This document shows positions 1 to 10,709 of a DNA stretch of 64,000 nt, piece after piece. Source of the stretch: Rhodotorula mucilaginosa (taxonomy: Eukaryota; Basidiomycota; Microbotryomycetes; Sporidiobolales; Sporidiobolaceae); contig CP137877.1 in the NCBI GenBank assembly GCA_034406715.1, positions 62,001 through 126,000 of the forward strand, read 5' to 3'. Numbering within the stretch: the stretch's first letter is position 1; every line of letters starts with the position of its first letter. A model generated the notes under the pieces. The model was given only the letters and a program-made list of their open reading frames with translations. It was not told where the DNA came from and ran no database searches. A program made the position numbers and the translations under genes.

Positions 1-1266
1 CCGGCTCTCGTTCCAGGGATCGAAACCCTCCTGATAGATCACCACTTGAGCGATACCTTCCCCTCGGGTCCGATCACCGTCCTCTCGGCGTGTCACTCCC
101 TCCCCGTCGCCACCACCTCCCTGCTCGTGTACGAACTCTCTTCGACCCTGGTTCCCACTCTGAGGGGTTCAGGGCCAACGGGACTCGCAGCTTTGATCGG
201 CGCGTATGGCGACCTCGGAGCTGGGAAACTCAAATTCGGAGGAGGAGGCGACGACGAACCGTGGCCTGCTTCGCTCGCCCCGATCGAGAAACAGTTGACC
301 AAATCCGCCCTCTCGAAAGCCGTCGCCCTCTTGAACGCCCCTCGTCGCACTCCCGAATTCAAAGTCGCAGACGCCTATTCCGCCCTCGTCGCCGCCGCCG
401 CCGCCGCCGCAACAGCTCAAGCCGATGGACTCTCGTCAAAAGTGCTCAAGGGGATCCTGGATGACGACAAGTTGATCGAGGCCAAGGAGAGGACGAGTGC
501 GGAAACGGCGAGGTGGCAAGCGGCACCGCCGGTGTTTACGAAAGATGGCAAGATCGCAGTCGTCACCATCGATTCGGGCTACCAGAGTGAGTCTTCGGCG
601 ATTCTGCTAACGCTCATGTCGAGTTTGAAAGGAGTCCTGATCCTGTTTGTCCTCGCTCCCTCGCTCGGCAGTTCATCCGGTGATTGCGACTCGCTGGACG
701 GGCACGCTCCGAAAAGCGAAAACCCTCGTCTGCGTCATGGTGCGTCTTTCACTTACTCGCTTTTGCTCTACCTCTTTCCCTTTCCAAGTCCTCCAATCTT
801 CGAAAACGGACAGACTCTAGAAACTTGGGGTACTGACGGTCTCTCTTTCTTTGAATTCGTCGGCGGGCAACAGTGCGCCAATACAGGTTACACGCCGGGC
901 TTTGTCCATTTCTCCTGCCGCGCCCCCCGCAGAGGCACTCAGGACTCGTCCGCCCCTCCCGTCGTCGACCTGATCGCCTTCCTCCGCTCGCTCGCTCCCC
1001 TCTGCGAACAACTCGCGCCGGGGTGGACGTCCCGCGTCGGAGAGGATTGGGCTCGCGGACATCGGGAAGCGACGGGGGGCATTGTCAAGGTGGAAGAGTT
1101 CCGGGTGTTGATGGAGGCTTGTCAAGTCGGGGTCAAGAAGGACAAGGACGAGAAGAAGAGCAACGGCGGCGCGGCGAAGAAGGTGATTGATCCGGGACAA
1201 AAGACGACGTTGGATGGGTTCTTCAAGATTAGTCCGGCGAAAAAAGTGAAGGGGGAGAAGGTCTAA
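1..1266 (+). CDS. DHH/DHHA1-family phosphoesterase (RecJ-like), 3' part
   Basis: The gene enters from the left edge in frame 1. Exons are 1-586, 672-739 and 874-1266 (introns GTGAGT..CAG and GTGCGT..CAG). The first visible residues contain L-L-I-D-H-H-L-S-D, the metal-binding DHH motif of RecJ/PPX-type phosphoesterases (bases 37-45). After the second intron comes NTGYTPGFVHFSCR, which resembles the nucleic-acid-binding DHHA1 segment. The last 20 residues include Q-K-T-T-L-D-G-F-F-K, a match to the PCNA-interacting PIP-box pattern QxxLxxFF, followed by a Lys-rich tail. Known for the family: single-strand exonucleases and phosphodiesterases. Inference: a nuclear 5'-3' DNA exonuclease or repair factor that may bind PCNA. 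The N-terminus with the first metal motifs lies outside the window. Little doubt about the superfamily; substrate unproven. Confidence 0.8.
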   Translation, partial: PALVPGIETLLIDHHLSDTFPSGPITVLSACHSLPVATTSLLVYELSSTLVPTLRGSGPTGLAALIGAYGDLGAGKLKFGGGGDDEPWPASLAPIEKQLTKSALSKAVALLNAPRRTPEFKVADAYSALVAAAAAAATAQADGLSSKVLKGILDDDKLIEAKERTSAETARWQAAPPVFTKDGKIAVVTIDSGYQSESSAILLTLMSSLKGVLILFVLAPSLGSSSGDCDSLDGHAPKSENPRLRHGASFTYSLLLYLFPFPSPPIFENGQTLETWGTDGLSFFEFVGGQQCANTGYTPGFVHFSCRAPRRGTQDSSAPPVVDLIAFLRSLAPLCEQLAPGWTSRVGEDWARGHREATGGIVKVEEFRVLMEACQVGVKKDKDEKKSNGGAAKKVIDPGQKTTLDGFFKISPAKKVKGEKV

Positions 1267-1595
1267 TGTGAAGTGGGCAAGTATCGGAGCGTTTATTAGA
1301 CTGAGCGATTTGACGAAAGACTCCCTCTTCCCCAAGAGGCCCTTTCCGCGACGAGCAAAGAAGCATTTCCGGGAACCGAAAAAGCAGCATTGCGCCACTT
1401 CCGTAGATGTACCTCTTGCAGCTTTTGTCTCGAATCCGCCTCTCGGGGCTCACGATTGCGGGACCAGTTGGAGTCCCGAGGTTGAAGAAACGAAAGAGTC
1501 CGTAGCAGTCCAGCTCACGAGAGGCCCTGCCTGGCGGTCTCGAATCTATGTCGTTTCTTTACTCCTCCTCCTCCTCCGTCACCGCTACCTTGGTG
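1267..1595. other. convergent intergenic spacer
   Basis: Tail-to-tail spacer between the DHH gene and the dehydrogenase gene. No coding or RNA signal was seen; it presumably carries both 3' ends. Confidence 0.4.
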
Positions 1596-3887
1596 TCAGC
1601 CCTCAGCCTCAAGCTGAGCAAACCGATCCAAATCCTCCCGACTCGGCAAGATCCCCCCCCATCCTTCCACCTCGTCCCAATTACAACCACCTCTCTTCGC
1701 CGCCCAATCGCCCACCGCTCCCCCTTGTACCAAATACTCGCAGTACGGCGCCACCTCCTCCCTCCCCTTCCCCTCTCGGTCTCGGTTTCCGTCGTCATTG
1801 TCCCCACGCGCGGGGGAAAGTGTTCGGCGGAGCGAGATATCGGGAGAGGGTCCAGGGAGCGGCGCCGTAGATGGTAAGGACAGGTACAAGATCTGCAAAG
1901 GCGGTATTGTTCGCAGTAATGCCTCGAGCGCTTGTGAGTCCGAGGTCGAGGTCGAAGCCGCGGTGGTGGCGTTCGAGTCCGGTCGCGAAGGCAGAAGTGT
2001 CGAGTCCCCCTCCTCCTCCTCCTCCTCCTCCTCCTCCTCCTCCTCGTTCGGATGCAATGCGGACGGCTGCTGCTCGTCGTCTTCAGCAGCGTCGTGCGCA
2101 GCAGCAGCAGCAGCACCATCGACCATCGCGTTGCTCCGAGGAGAGGAGGCGGCGGTCAAAGTCTGTAAAGACCTCGCGATCCTCGCGGCGCCTGTGGGAG
2201 CGGGGGTGGCGGGTGTCGGTGCGGACGGCGTGTGCGATTGGAGAGAAGAGGGAGACGGAGGAGGCGATTTAGCAAAACGAGTGAGCCAATCTCGGGTTTG
2301 GGGGCGCGTTTCCACGCATGGAACACACTGCTGCGCAGCTTCTTCATGTCCTCTTTCCTCCTTTCGAGTCGGCGGTCTGGAAAAAGCCCCCGCCTTTCCC
2401 GAGGGTAGCGAGGGAAAAATGAAAGAGGTAGCTCCGGCTCTGACTATCGATTTTCTGGAAGGTAGGGGGAGGGGAAAGAAAAGAAGAGAAACGAAGAGAA
2501 GAGAGAGAGAGAAGAGAGCACACAACGCACGCACCTTCTTCCACCGAGACGGCGAACGGGAACCAACACACGACATGGCGCATCAACCACCTCACGAAGC
2601 AGTTGGAATCGCGCGAAAGGTTCGTAGCGGGGACGAAACCTGCCCGGTACGGCGACGACGATGACGACGAGAGGAGACGAGATTAGCAGGCACGGTAATC
2701 GGGGGTAGATGGACAAGACAAGGACAAGAGAGAGGGGAGGGGGAACGTATGTGTGTGTGAGGATGAGAGCGCAAAGCAAGAGCGACAACAAGGGGATGGG
2801 GGGGAACGAAAAAGAAAGAAAGAAAGAAAGAAAGAAAGAACGAACGAAGCCAGTGAACGAACCTGGCGAGACGGCCACCACATCCACTGGCCTCCTCCTC
2901 CTCCGCCTCCTCTTTGAACCGTTCCCTGAGCAACCTGCCCCCTCCTTCCCCGCCTCCTCCTCTTGCCCCTCCCGTACTACTCCTGCTCCACGCTCCGGCT
3001 CCGGCTCCGGCTCCGGCTCTTGCTCTTCTTGGTCCAGAAGGGAAAAGTGCCTCCGCCAGTAGAAAGCCGACAAGAGCTGAGCGGCTTTCGAAGCGGCGTA
3101 GCGCTGCTTGGGCGTGGGCGTGGGCGATGTCGAGGGGATTGTCGTGCTTTGCTCCTCCTCCGGCGGGGGGGACTGGTTCTCGTCATCGAAAGGGGGAGGA
3201 GGGGTTGCTGCTCGGAGGAAAAGGGGGATTTGGGCTGTTTTTTCCAGCCGAATCGGGCCGGGGGGAAAATTGGTGTGAGCTCTTACTAGTACTTTCTCGG
3301 GAAGGGGAATCGGAACGGCGAGTAGACTGCCCACCTGACTCACCGAGTGTCGAGATCGACTTGTGCAGGTTCGAAGTGGTCACGACGATCCTCGCGCGTT
3401 CAACCACCCCAGAGTCTTCGTCCGGAAGAGGAGAGGCGAGTTTTTCGGCGAGGAGGTGGACGAGATAGTGCTGGGCTGCATGCAGACGCGCGCGTGGGTC
3501 AGGAGGAGGACAGGACACATCCCCCGAGCTAGACGGTTCAAACGGACCGATGCAGTTGACGACTGCTTCTCTAGTCCACTCGGCCTGTCCGAGGTGGACG
3601 ACCCTCGGTGCGCTGTTGTCCCAGACGGCGGCATTGAGCCACAGGAGGTCGACTCGCGTCGGCGTGACTTGCTGTGCGAACCTCTTGACGGAAGCGAGCG
3701 ATTCCAGCTCGAGCGGGATCCATTCCACGTGGTGGCGGTGGTGGTCGTCCCAAATGGGCCATGGAGGCGGAGTGGGAGAGCGGTGAGCAGCATAGACGGT
3801 CCAGCGTTCGGTGGTGGCGAGGAGGAAGCGCTGGAGAGCGAGCGAGCCGAGCGAGGACGAGCAGCCGACTGCGACGAGGACCGGCAT
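1596..3887 (-). CDS. short-chain dehydrogenase/reductase, possibly 3-ketosteroid-reductase-like
   Basis: Four exons, 3887-3344, 3279-2863, 2639-2535 and 2443-1596, give about 637 aa; phases agree at every junction. The N-terminus has a Rossmann glycine-loop variant (VAVGCSSSLG), then VDLLWLNAAV (the NNAG position), a late ARIVVTTSN strand, the catalytic YAASK tetrad segment (Y-x-x-x-K) in exon 2 and the P-G motif in VAVSPGFVPATN. The protein is longer than usual SDRs (250-400 aa) because of acidic and Ser/Thr/Pro inserts, including a run of about 14 Glu. The C-terminal CNWDEVEGWG segment recalls sterol 3-ketoreductases (ERG27 type), but this is tentative. The start is the ATG just before the Rossmann strand; an in-frame ATG at 4031 also exists. 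Intron 2 holds a TTTC microsatellite (2815-2840). Confidence 0.75.
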
Positions 3888-4044
3888 CGTGGCAGAGTCC
3901 AGTACAGCAGTTATAGCTTGGGGTAAGAGAGCTGTATACGTCGAGAGCCGCGAGTTTGACTTCTCGGCCGGAAGAAGGTCATTACAAGTGTCATCTCGCT
4001 CTTTCTCCCGACTGCGAGTGCAGCCCCGCATCCAGCTCTACGGG

Positions 4045-5024
4045 ATGGCAGAACCGTCGTCGTCGTCCTCCTCCGCAAGCCCTTCGTCTGTCCTCCTGAC
4101 CTCGATCTCGCCCGTCGACCCCTCCAAGCAGCGCACCTTCGCCGCCCGCTACTACACTCAGCCTGCCTCGAGCACAGCGAGTACAGGCGCAGACCTCCCC
4201 GACTCGTACTTCCAACCGACCGCGCAAGAACTGCAGCGCGCGCACGCCCAGGCCATCTCGCACCGCGAGCACCTCGTCGACCGACCCTTGTTGACTTCCA
4301 AGTTGAGGGACCAACAACGCGCAGACAAGCAGCGCACCAAAGCCAACAAGTTCCCCAGAACCACCATCCGCATCCGCTTCCACGGCGGGCAGAGTCTGTT
4401 GGAGGGCCAGTTCAACTCGGCGACCGACAAACTCATCCACGTCTACGAGTTTGTCAAACTCGCCCTCCAACCTCGACTCCGCCACGTCCCCTTCCTCCTG
4501 TATCAATCCCCACCCCGCCAAGAATACCGCCGCGACGACCCGACCCTGCGCGGGAAATCCCTCCTCGACCTCGACTTTGCTCCCTCGACCTCGCTCTACC
4601 TCAAATTCCTCCCTCCCCCTCCTTCTTCTCAAGAAACTACTCCGGCAATCGACGTCGACACCTTGAACGCAACGTCCACCTCCCCCTCCGAGTTGCTCAT
4701 CCCCGAACTGATCCAAGCCGCGACCGAGTTGCCCCGCCCGCCTTCGTTCGACCCGACGACGACGACGGGCGACGACGAAGAGGCCACCGGACCGCCTCCG
4801 CCATCGAGCGAAGAGCAAAAGAAGAAGGACAAGGAAGAGAGGTTGAGGAAGTTGCTCGGAGGAGGAGGAGGAGGAGGAGGCAAGGGCGGTATGTTCGGCG
4901 GTGGCGGGGGCAAGAGTGAGTTTTCCCTTCCTTCCCTCCAGAGATCTTCCTCCTAGAGGAGGAGAGGAAGAGAAGTCATCTCTCTGCTGCTCCCGCAGAT
5001 GTCCCGAAAAATACGACAAGATAA
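4045..5024 (+). CDS. UBX-domain protein of the TUG/ASPSCR1 (Ubx4) type
   Basis: Two exons, 4045-4915 and 4999-5024, encode 298 aa. Residues about 115-195 form a UBX fold: R-I-R-F-H-G-G-Q-S-L-L-E-G-Q-F, a hydrophobic YEFV helix, PFLLYQSPPR and a final SLYLKF strand. It is followed by an acidic/Pro stretch, a Lys/Glu helix and a Gly-rich tail ending N-V-P-K, read from the short last exon; the same N-V-P-K ending is typical of TUG C-termini and supports the splice. Known role: UBX proteins of this class bind the AAA ATPase p97/Cdc48 and take part in membrane trafficking and Cdc48 hexamer control. Divergently placed to the dehydrogenase, with only about 160 bp between start codons, so the two promoters must overlap. 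Confidence 0.82.
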
Positions 5025-5775
5025 AAGGAAGCTGACGACAATCAAATTCTCCCCACCGCTGCTTCCCTCTCTTCTCAACTGTGTGGATGGCAATACGAAC
5101 TCCAAGAGAAAGCATGAACTCCTCCTCCTCCCCTTTCCGTTCCCTCCCGCATCCTCGCCCGTTCTGCCGTTCCCTCGGTCCCAACCCATGCTTCCCCCAT
5201 CCATCTCCGTCTCCACTTGCACTCAGACGTCCCATCTATGCCCCCGCGCCGTCCGCCGCACCCGCCCACCTTTGCGCGCGCTCTCTCTCTCGCTTCGTCC
5301 GGGCAGCGCTCTTTGCTTCGTCCGCGATTTCGTTTTCGTCACTTCATTTCCTCGCATATATGCAATGGTTTCACACGCTTTCAAAAAAACGTCCTATCCC
5401 CGTTTATGATCGCAAGCTCCACTTCTTGTCAAGAAGAAGAAGAAAGTTGCTCGAGCGCGCGCGCCGTCCAGGCCCTCGCCGAGGTATAGTACACCTCCGC
5501 GCGAACGGCCACTCGTACTCACACTCAAGTCACAGGGTCCTAGTCAATCCGGTCTCATTCAACCATCCTTCTATGAACACGATTCTTTCTTGGCAAAGCG
5601 AGATCTCTTATCTACGAAGGGGAGACTTCTATTCACAAAAACTTGTCTAAAGGAGGATGCGGAGAGAGCAAGAGAGAGAAGAGGAGGAAAAGTTGTTCTT
5701 ATGTACGAGAGGAGTAGGAGAAGGTCGCTCGTTCCTCTGCCCTCCCTCCCCCCTCCCCTCACGTGAGCTCCGTGC
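5025..5775. other. intergenic, 751 bp
   Basis: Convergent spacer between the UBX gene and the histidine phosphatase gene. It contains pyrimidine-rich tracts and a GCGCGCGC stretch near 5457. No gene is supported. Confidence 0.4.
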
Positions 5776-7219
5776 TCAGTTCCTCAAGTACTCGGAACTA
5801 GTCGGTTCCGCCTCTCCCTCCTTGACGACCGTCTCCTCCTTGCCGTCCTCCTGGGTCTTGTTGTTCTTGGTGACGAGTTCGATCTCGGTCGCGGGGACGA
5901 GCGTGGCGTGCGGGTCCGAAGCGGATTGGAAGCGGAAGGCGCGCACTTCGGCGTTGGCCCAGGGCTGGAAACAACCTCGTCAAACGAGCCGGAGGGGGGG
6001 TTGAAAGCGCAATCGAGTTCAGCCAAGTGCACGACGACGAAAAGTCTGGACGTGTGAATCATCGAGATCTGGAGACGATCCGGGAAACAAGAATGTTCGA
6101 CTAGCCGGAGGGCGCCAGCGTCCCCGGAAAAAAGAAAAGAAAGGAAAGAGAGAGGAGGTTTCCCAGGACTCACGGTCTCGTCCCCCCTCTTCCCGTACGC
6201 GATATAACGCAAGATATCCCCATGCGCAACCACCACAATCTTCTCGGCCTCGGCGCCCAACCGCGCGTGCTCATTGTGGTGGAGATGGTGGTGGTCACCG
6301 CGCAACCACTGACGAACCCACCTCGCGCGGTCTTCGACGCGGAGCGGGTCAAAGATCCCTTGTTTCGAGTTCCAAGTCGGGGCGCCGGACCAATGAGGAG
6401 GAGGCGCGTCCGCGGGGGAGGAGGAGGAGGAGGAGGAAGAGAAGGGTTCGAGGGGGGAGAAATCGAGGGAGGAGAATTCGGGGTGGGCTTCGAGGTCGGT
6501 GCGAGACTGGCGAGTTGCGGGGAGAGGGAAGTCAGTCGATTCAGTCAAATTCAATGGTGGGAGCCACTCCAAAGGGCGGTGTGTGAGGACTCACGGAACC
6601 GGTGTCGCAGGGGAGGTCGTTCACTTCTTGCAATTCGGGGAGGAGGAGCATCGGTTTCCCTTCCTTTGTCAAGCGCTCGATCAGGGGCGCGTAGCTGTCA
6701 AATTGGGAGGTTAGGAACACGAGGCAAAAAGGGGGGGGGGGGGGGGGGGGGGGGGACTGCCGATAAGAAAGCGTGAGGAGCGAAAGGAACAAACCCGACG
6801 AGGGCGGTCTGCATCGGCCTGCGAAGCTATTGGGGAGCAAGTCCCGATCCAATGTTCAGCAGTCAGTCACTTAGTGTCTTTGGTGATATTCCTCTCAATC
6901 AAAAGGTCGCGCTCCGGACGGAGGGCTTTACTTACGGGCGACGAGACGATCAAGTCTGCGTCTTTTTGGAACGTCGTTTCCGTGTCCCTCCTCAAGGCGG
7001 CGGATTGTTCCCTCCCGAGCGGGGTCAGCTCTGCGTCCCGGACTGCGACGGGGTGCGTGCGTCAATATATCATCCGAAAGTTGGTGGACCTGCGACTCTG
7101 CGAGTCAAAGGCAATCCGTTCTGGCCGAAACGAGTGAGTGGGAAGAACGGACTGGTGTAGTCGTCGGCGACGTTGTGGTACGCCTGGGCGTGACGAGTCA
7201 AGTACAGGATCTTGTCCAT
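5776..7219 (-). CDS. histidine phosphatase superfamily (phosphoglycerate-mutase-like) protein
   Basis: Six exons, 7219-7153, 7042-6936, 6826-6795, 6694-6595, 6506-6174 and 5964-5776, encode 275 aa; every phase is consistent, including one 32-nt exon. The N-terminal LYLTRHAQAYHNV carries the catalytic R-H pair (R9/H10; Ala replaces the usual Gly). Then come DAELTPLG, SSPLRRPMQTAL, the acid-bearing ELQEVNDLPCDTGS and the second catalytic His in VVVAHGDILRY (about residue 198), ending with PWANAEVR. This order matches the fungal Pmu1/YKR043C-like branch rather than glycolytic mutase. Expected to be a cytosolic small-molecule phosphatase; substrate unknown. A Ser-rich and then His-rich insert sits before the second catalytic histidine. 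Confidence 0.85.
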
Positions 7220-7803
7220 TCTGCTGTCTATCTGTACTCGGGTTATAGCTGATTCTTGTCCGAGGCGGAAGAAGAAGTTGGGAGGTTTGGCGTCAGTTTT
7301 TCGTGCTGGGAGGCCTCGACGAGACAGCACCGGCGCCCTGGAGTGGCTCACGGAGATGAAGCCCTGGCTAACGAGGCAGCGCTAACTATATGCTACCAGC
7401 GGAGAGACGAGCACTCTCGCTTGCTGCTCTGCACGTCATGCTCGCGACCCCGGGGGCGCCACGTGTTCGGGACGGAAGCGATGAGACATTTTCGAGACTG
7501 AAGACAGGAGGAAGCCCGGGTGGCCGCGCCGGTCAAGAGGCCGAGCAGTTCTCGATCATCGTGCTCAATCATGGTCTCTGAGCCCGTACAGTAGCTATCG
7601 AGACGTGCAATCGAGACGAGCGAGAGAATCAGATGACAGCCCGTGAAGTTCTGATCGGAAGCGTTCTGCTACACGAGAGAGCGTGCGAGTTCGAGAGCGA
7701 GAGGTACTGATTGGCCGACGAGAAAGGCGCCGACGTCTTGAGTTTGACGGGATTCGTTGAGCTGTGCAGCACTCGCGCACGCTAGAGGCGCGGCAAGAGG
7801 CAG
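7220..7803. promoter_or_regulatory. divergent promoter region, 584 bp
   Basis: Shared upstream region of the histidine phosphatase gene (minus) and the bZIP gene (plus). No coding signal; no specific operator could be identified by eye. Confidence 0.4.
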
Positions 7804-10477
7804 ATGCCGACTGCTTCCACCTCGAGGAGCGGCACGCCCGACCCGCAGCAGCAGCACGGCGACGCCCAGTCGAGGAAGCGCGGCCGGAAACAAGACGACT
7901 CGCTCCCACCCTCGGTCAGTCTACAGCGCTCCAGGCGGAGGGGTGGTAGAGAGAACTGACCAGCACAATGTCCCGCAGCGCTCTCGCGATATCCAGCGCG
8001 CGTTCCGGGCGAGGCGAGCCGCGTTGCTGTACAACCTCGAGGCGCGAGTTTGCTTCCTCGAACGCGAGAACTGCCAACTCCGCCTCCGCTGCGGACTGGA
8101 CCCGCACGGCGAACCCGTATCCGGACCGGAGCCAGAGTATCACCGCGTCGACGGAATCGCAGAAGGGATCGAGGGCGAGTCGAAAGCCGGGAATGGACTC
8201 GGCGCCGCCGCTGCCGGAGTCGCTGCTCCCACCGCCGACGGAACTCTGGGCACGACGGGCAAACGAGCGCGGAAACGTCAAGCGAGTAGTGTCGCTTCCT
8301 CGGAGCCTTCGCCGAACCAGAGTGCCGAACTCGACGGTCAGCGACCAGGGGGTTACCCCTTCGCCGCCGCAGCCGCCGGAGGGGCACCTTCCCCTCTCGC
8401 GACTCTAGCCCACGCAGCAGGGACGGCAGCTTCGTGGCAACTCCAACAACAACCGGGCCTCGGTTACGGTCAGCCATATCCTCAAGGCGCGTCGCCACAA
8501 CAACAGCAACAGCTGTTTGCACCCCTCAACAACGGAGGAGGGGTGCCGCCGTCGCCGAGCCAAGTCCCGTACGGGATGGCACCACAGCACCAACAGGCGC
8601 CCAACAACTACCCGAACGGAGTCGGAGCGCAACAGCAGCAGCAGCAGCAACCGAACGGCGTCGCCGTCGGGTTCTTCCACCCTCATCCTCCTCCTTCGAC
8701 GGCAGCAAACAACAACAGCCACGGCACCGGAGATTCTCCCATGTTTGCGTATCACCCGCCTCCATCCACCGACCCACAGCAGCAGCAACACGCCGCGTAC
8801 ATGTACGCCGCACAGCACGGCGGCGGCGGCGGGCCACCGCCACCACCTCCTCTCGCCTCTTATCATCAGCCGAATCAACAGATCGCGTACGCTGCTTCGA
8901 ACAACCATTATCCTCACCACCACCACCACCAACAGCAGCAGCAGCAGCCACACAATCCGCCGACGCCGATCTCGCATACGCCTTCGCCCGCTTCGGCAGC
9001 GACTTCTCCCGCTTCGAACGCTGGCGGCAGCGGCAGCGGTGGTGGTGGTGGCGGTAGTCAGCATGCGCTTGCGTCTGCTGCGCTGGGGCTCTCGTCGCTA
9101 CAGCCGGTAGTAGCAGGAGCGGGAGGGCTCGGGACCAACAATCAAAACAATACCCCGGATTCTCGCGGCACGCAGGCCTCTCAATACCCTCAACAACCCC
9201 CGCTCGTGCACGGGTACGGAGACGGAAGGACGACGACGTCGTCTCCAGCAGCAGCAGCCGGCGGCGGCGGATCCGCATCCGGATTGGCGACTTCTCCTCG
9301 CACGGCCGCTCTCGCTCCGCCTCCTCGACCGTCGTCGGTGCAGCAATATCATCAACCGCACCACCAACACCACCAGCAGCACTCTCCTCTTCCTCACCAG
9401 CATCATCATCTCTCTTTCGCCGGTGCGACATCTCCCGCAACAGCGACAGCGGGTACCGTCCCTACAGCGACCCACTCGCACTCGCACTCGCACGGCATCT
9501 CGAACCCGCATCCGCCAGCAGCAGCGTCCGCGTCAACAGTGCCCTCCTCGGCTCTCGACGCTCCGCGCGAATACCTCCTCCGCGCATGTGGTCTCTCGCC
9601 TCGGACCGTCTCTCGCGCGTTAATGGCAGCCGGAGACGGGGACGGCGTCGGCGGTGGGGGTCAGGACGAGGAACATCGGTTCGCGGCTTTTTGTGCGGCG
9701 GTGGTCGAGATTGCGCAGCGTGATAATACTGGTGCCGCGGGGACGGGGACGGGGATGGGAGGAGATGATGACGAGGATGGAAGGGGAAGGGGGAGACCGT
9801 TGATGAGGATCAAGTTGCCGAGGACGGATTCGAACGGTTCATCGTCCTCCGCAGTCACCGCCACCACCACCACCGCCGCCGCCGGTGCCACAAAAGTGGA
9901 GGAGGACAAGCCACAGGAGGAGGGACAGCGGCAATCGAACAAGTCGCTCGAGTGGAACGACGAGTTGTGCTGCGGCGGGTTGATCGATTGTTCGGCGCCT
10001 TTGTTCGACAATACGCCGAGCTATCCGACTCCGAAAGGATCAGGTTCCGGTGGCGGTGGCGGCGGCGGTGGCGGTGGTGATGGCGGCGCCGATGAGACGG
10101 AGGATCCGGCGAACCTCGACAACAACAACAACGACGATAACAACGACGATGACCAAACCGCGACGACGACGATCCCGCCGTTCCTCCCCCTCCGCGACGC
10201 CTTCTCCCGCCTCTCCCGCGCCCTCCGCAAAGCTCCCATCGAACTCGCCATCTCGCTCTCGACTTGTTCCCCTCCTCCCGGGGCCACCTCGGCTTTCGCG
10301 ATGGTGAGCGTTCCGGGAAACCGCGAAGACGGAGTGAAGGGGACTGAGGAGTTGTGGGTCGCTGAAAAGGCGGTCGAGGATGCGATCGAGACGGGGAGGA
10401 AGGCTGCGGCGGCGGCGGCGGCGGCGGCGGCGAGCAAGTTGCCGTCGACGTGCAGGCCGAAATCGGGTTGCTGCTGA
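7804..10477 (+). CDS. bZIP transcription factor with long low-complexity tail
   Basis: Exons 7804-7914 and 7979-10477 give 869 aa. The splice joins SRKRGRKQDDSLPPS to RSRDIQRAFRARRA, making the usual fungal basic region (N/Q-x3-R-A-F-R-x-R-R), followed by a short zipper with Leu/Val heptads (NLEARVCFLERENCQLRLR). Without the intron the basic region is broken, which fixes the start at 7804. The rest is rich in Gln, His, Pro, Ala and Gly (activation or condensate-like). Two islands look conserved: REYLLRACGLSPRTVSRAL near residue 600, and ELCCGGLIDCSAP near 700, a short Cys cluster. Nuclear sequence-specific regulator; target genes cannot be told from sequence. Dense CAG/CAA runs make it prone to repeat-length change. 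Confidence 0.85.
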
Positions 10478-10709
10478 AGGAAAATCGACGGGACGATCTG
10501 GTGATTATGTCTGTATCCCTCATACGAGCTCTGTACCCCCACCCTATAATGATTCGGTCGTCTGCTTCTGGAGAATCCACTCCTTGTCGTAACACCATTC
10601 TTCCCTGCCCTGCATAATCAATCTCATTTGAATCCGAACCTCGCAGCTTTCCCCTCTCTGTGCACCGAGAAGAGTCTGTACGGTTTTCATGCTGCCGAGT
10701 CCAAAGTAT

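Noticed and set aside
2815-2840. AAAG/CTTT microsatellite
   Set aside because: Simple repeat within an intron of the dehydrogenase; no further structure.
3887-4031. Longer N-terminus for the dehydrogenase starting at 4031
   Set aside because: The extra residues are not SDR-like, and that start would leave only 13 bp to the start codon of the divergent UBX gene.
8000-10477. Long open frames on the minus strand across the bZIP, TEA and Myb-like genes
   Set aside because: They are mirror images of CAG/GGC/TCC-type codon runs in GC-rich genes and show no domain or splice logic of their own.
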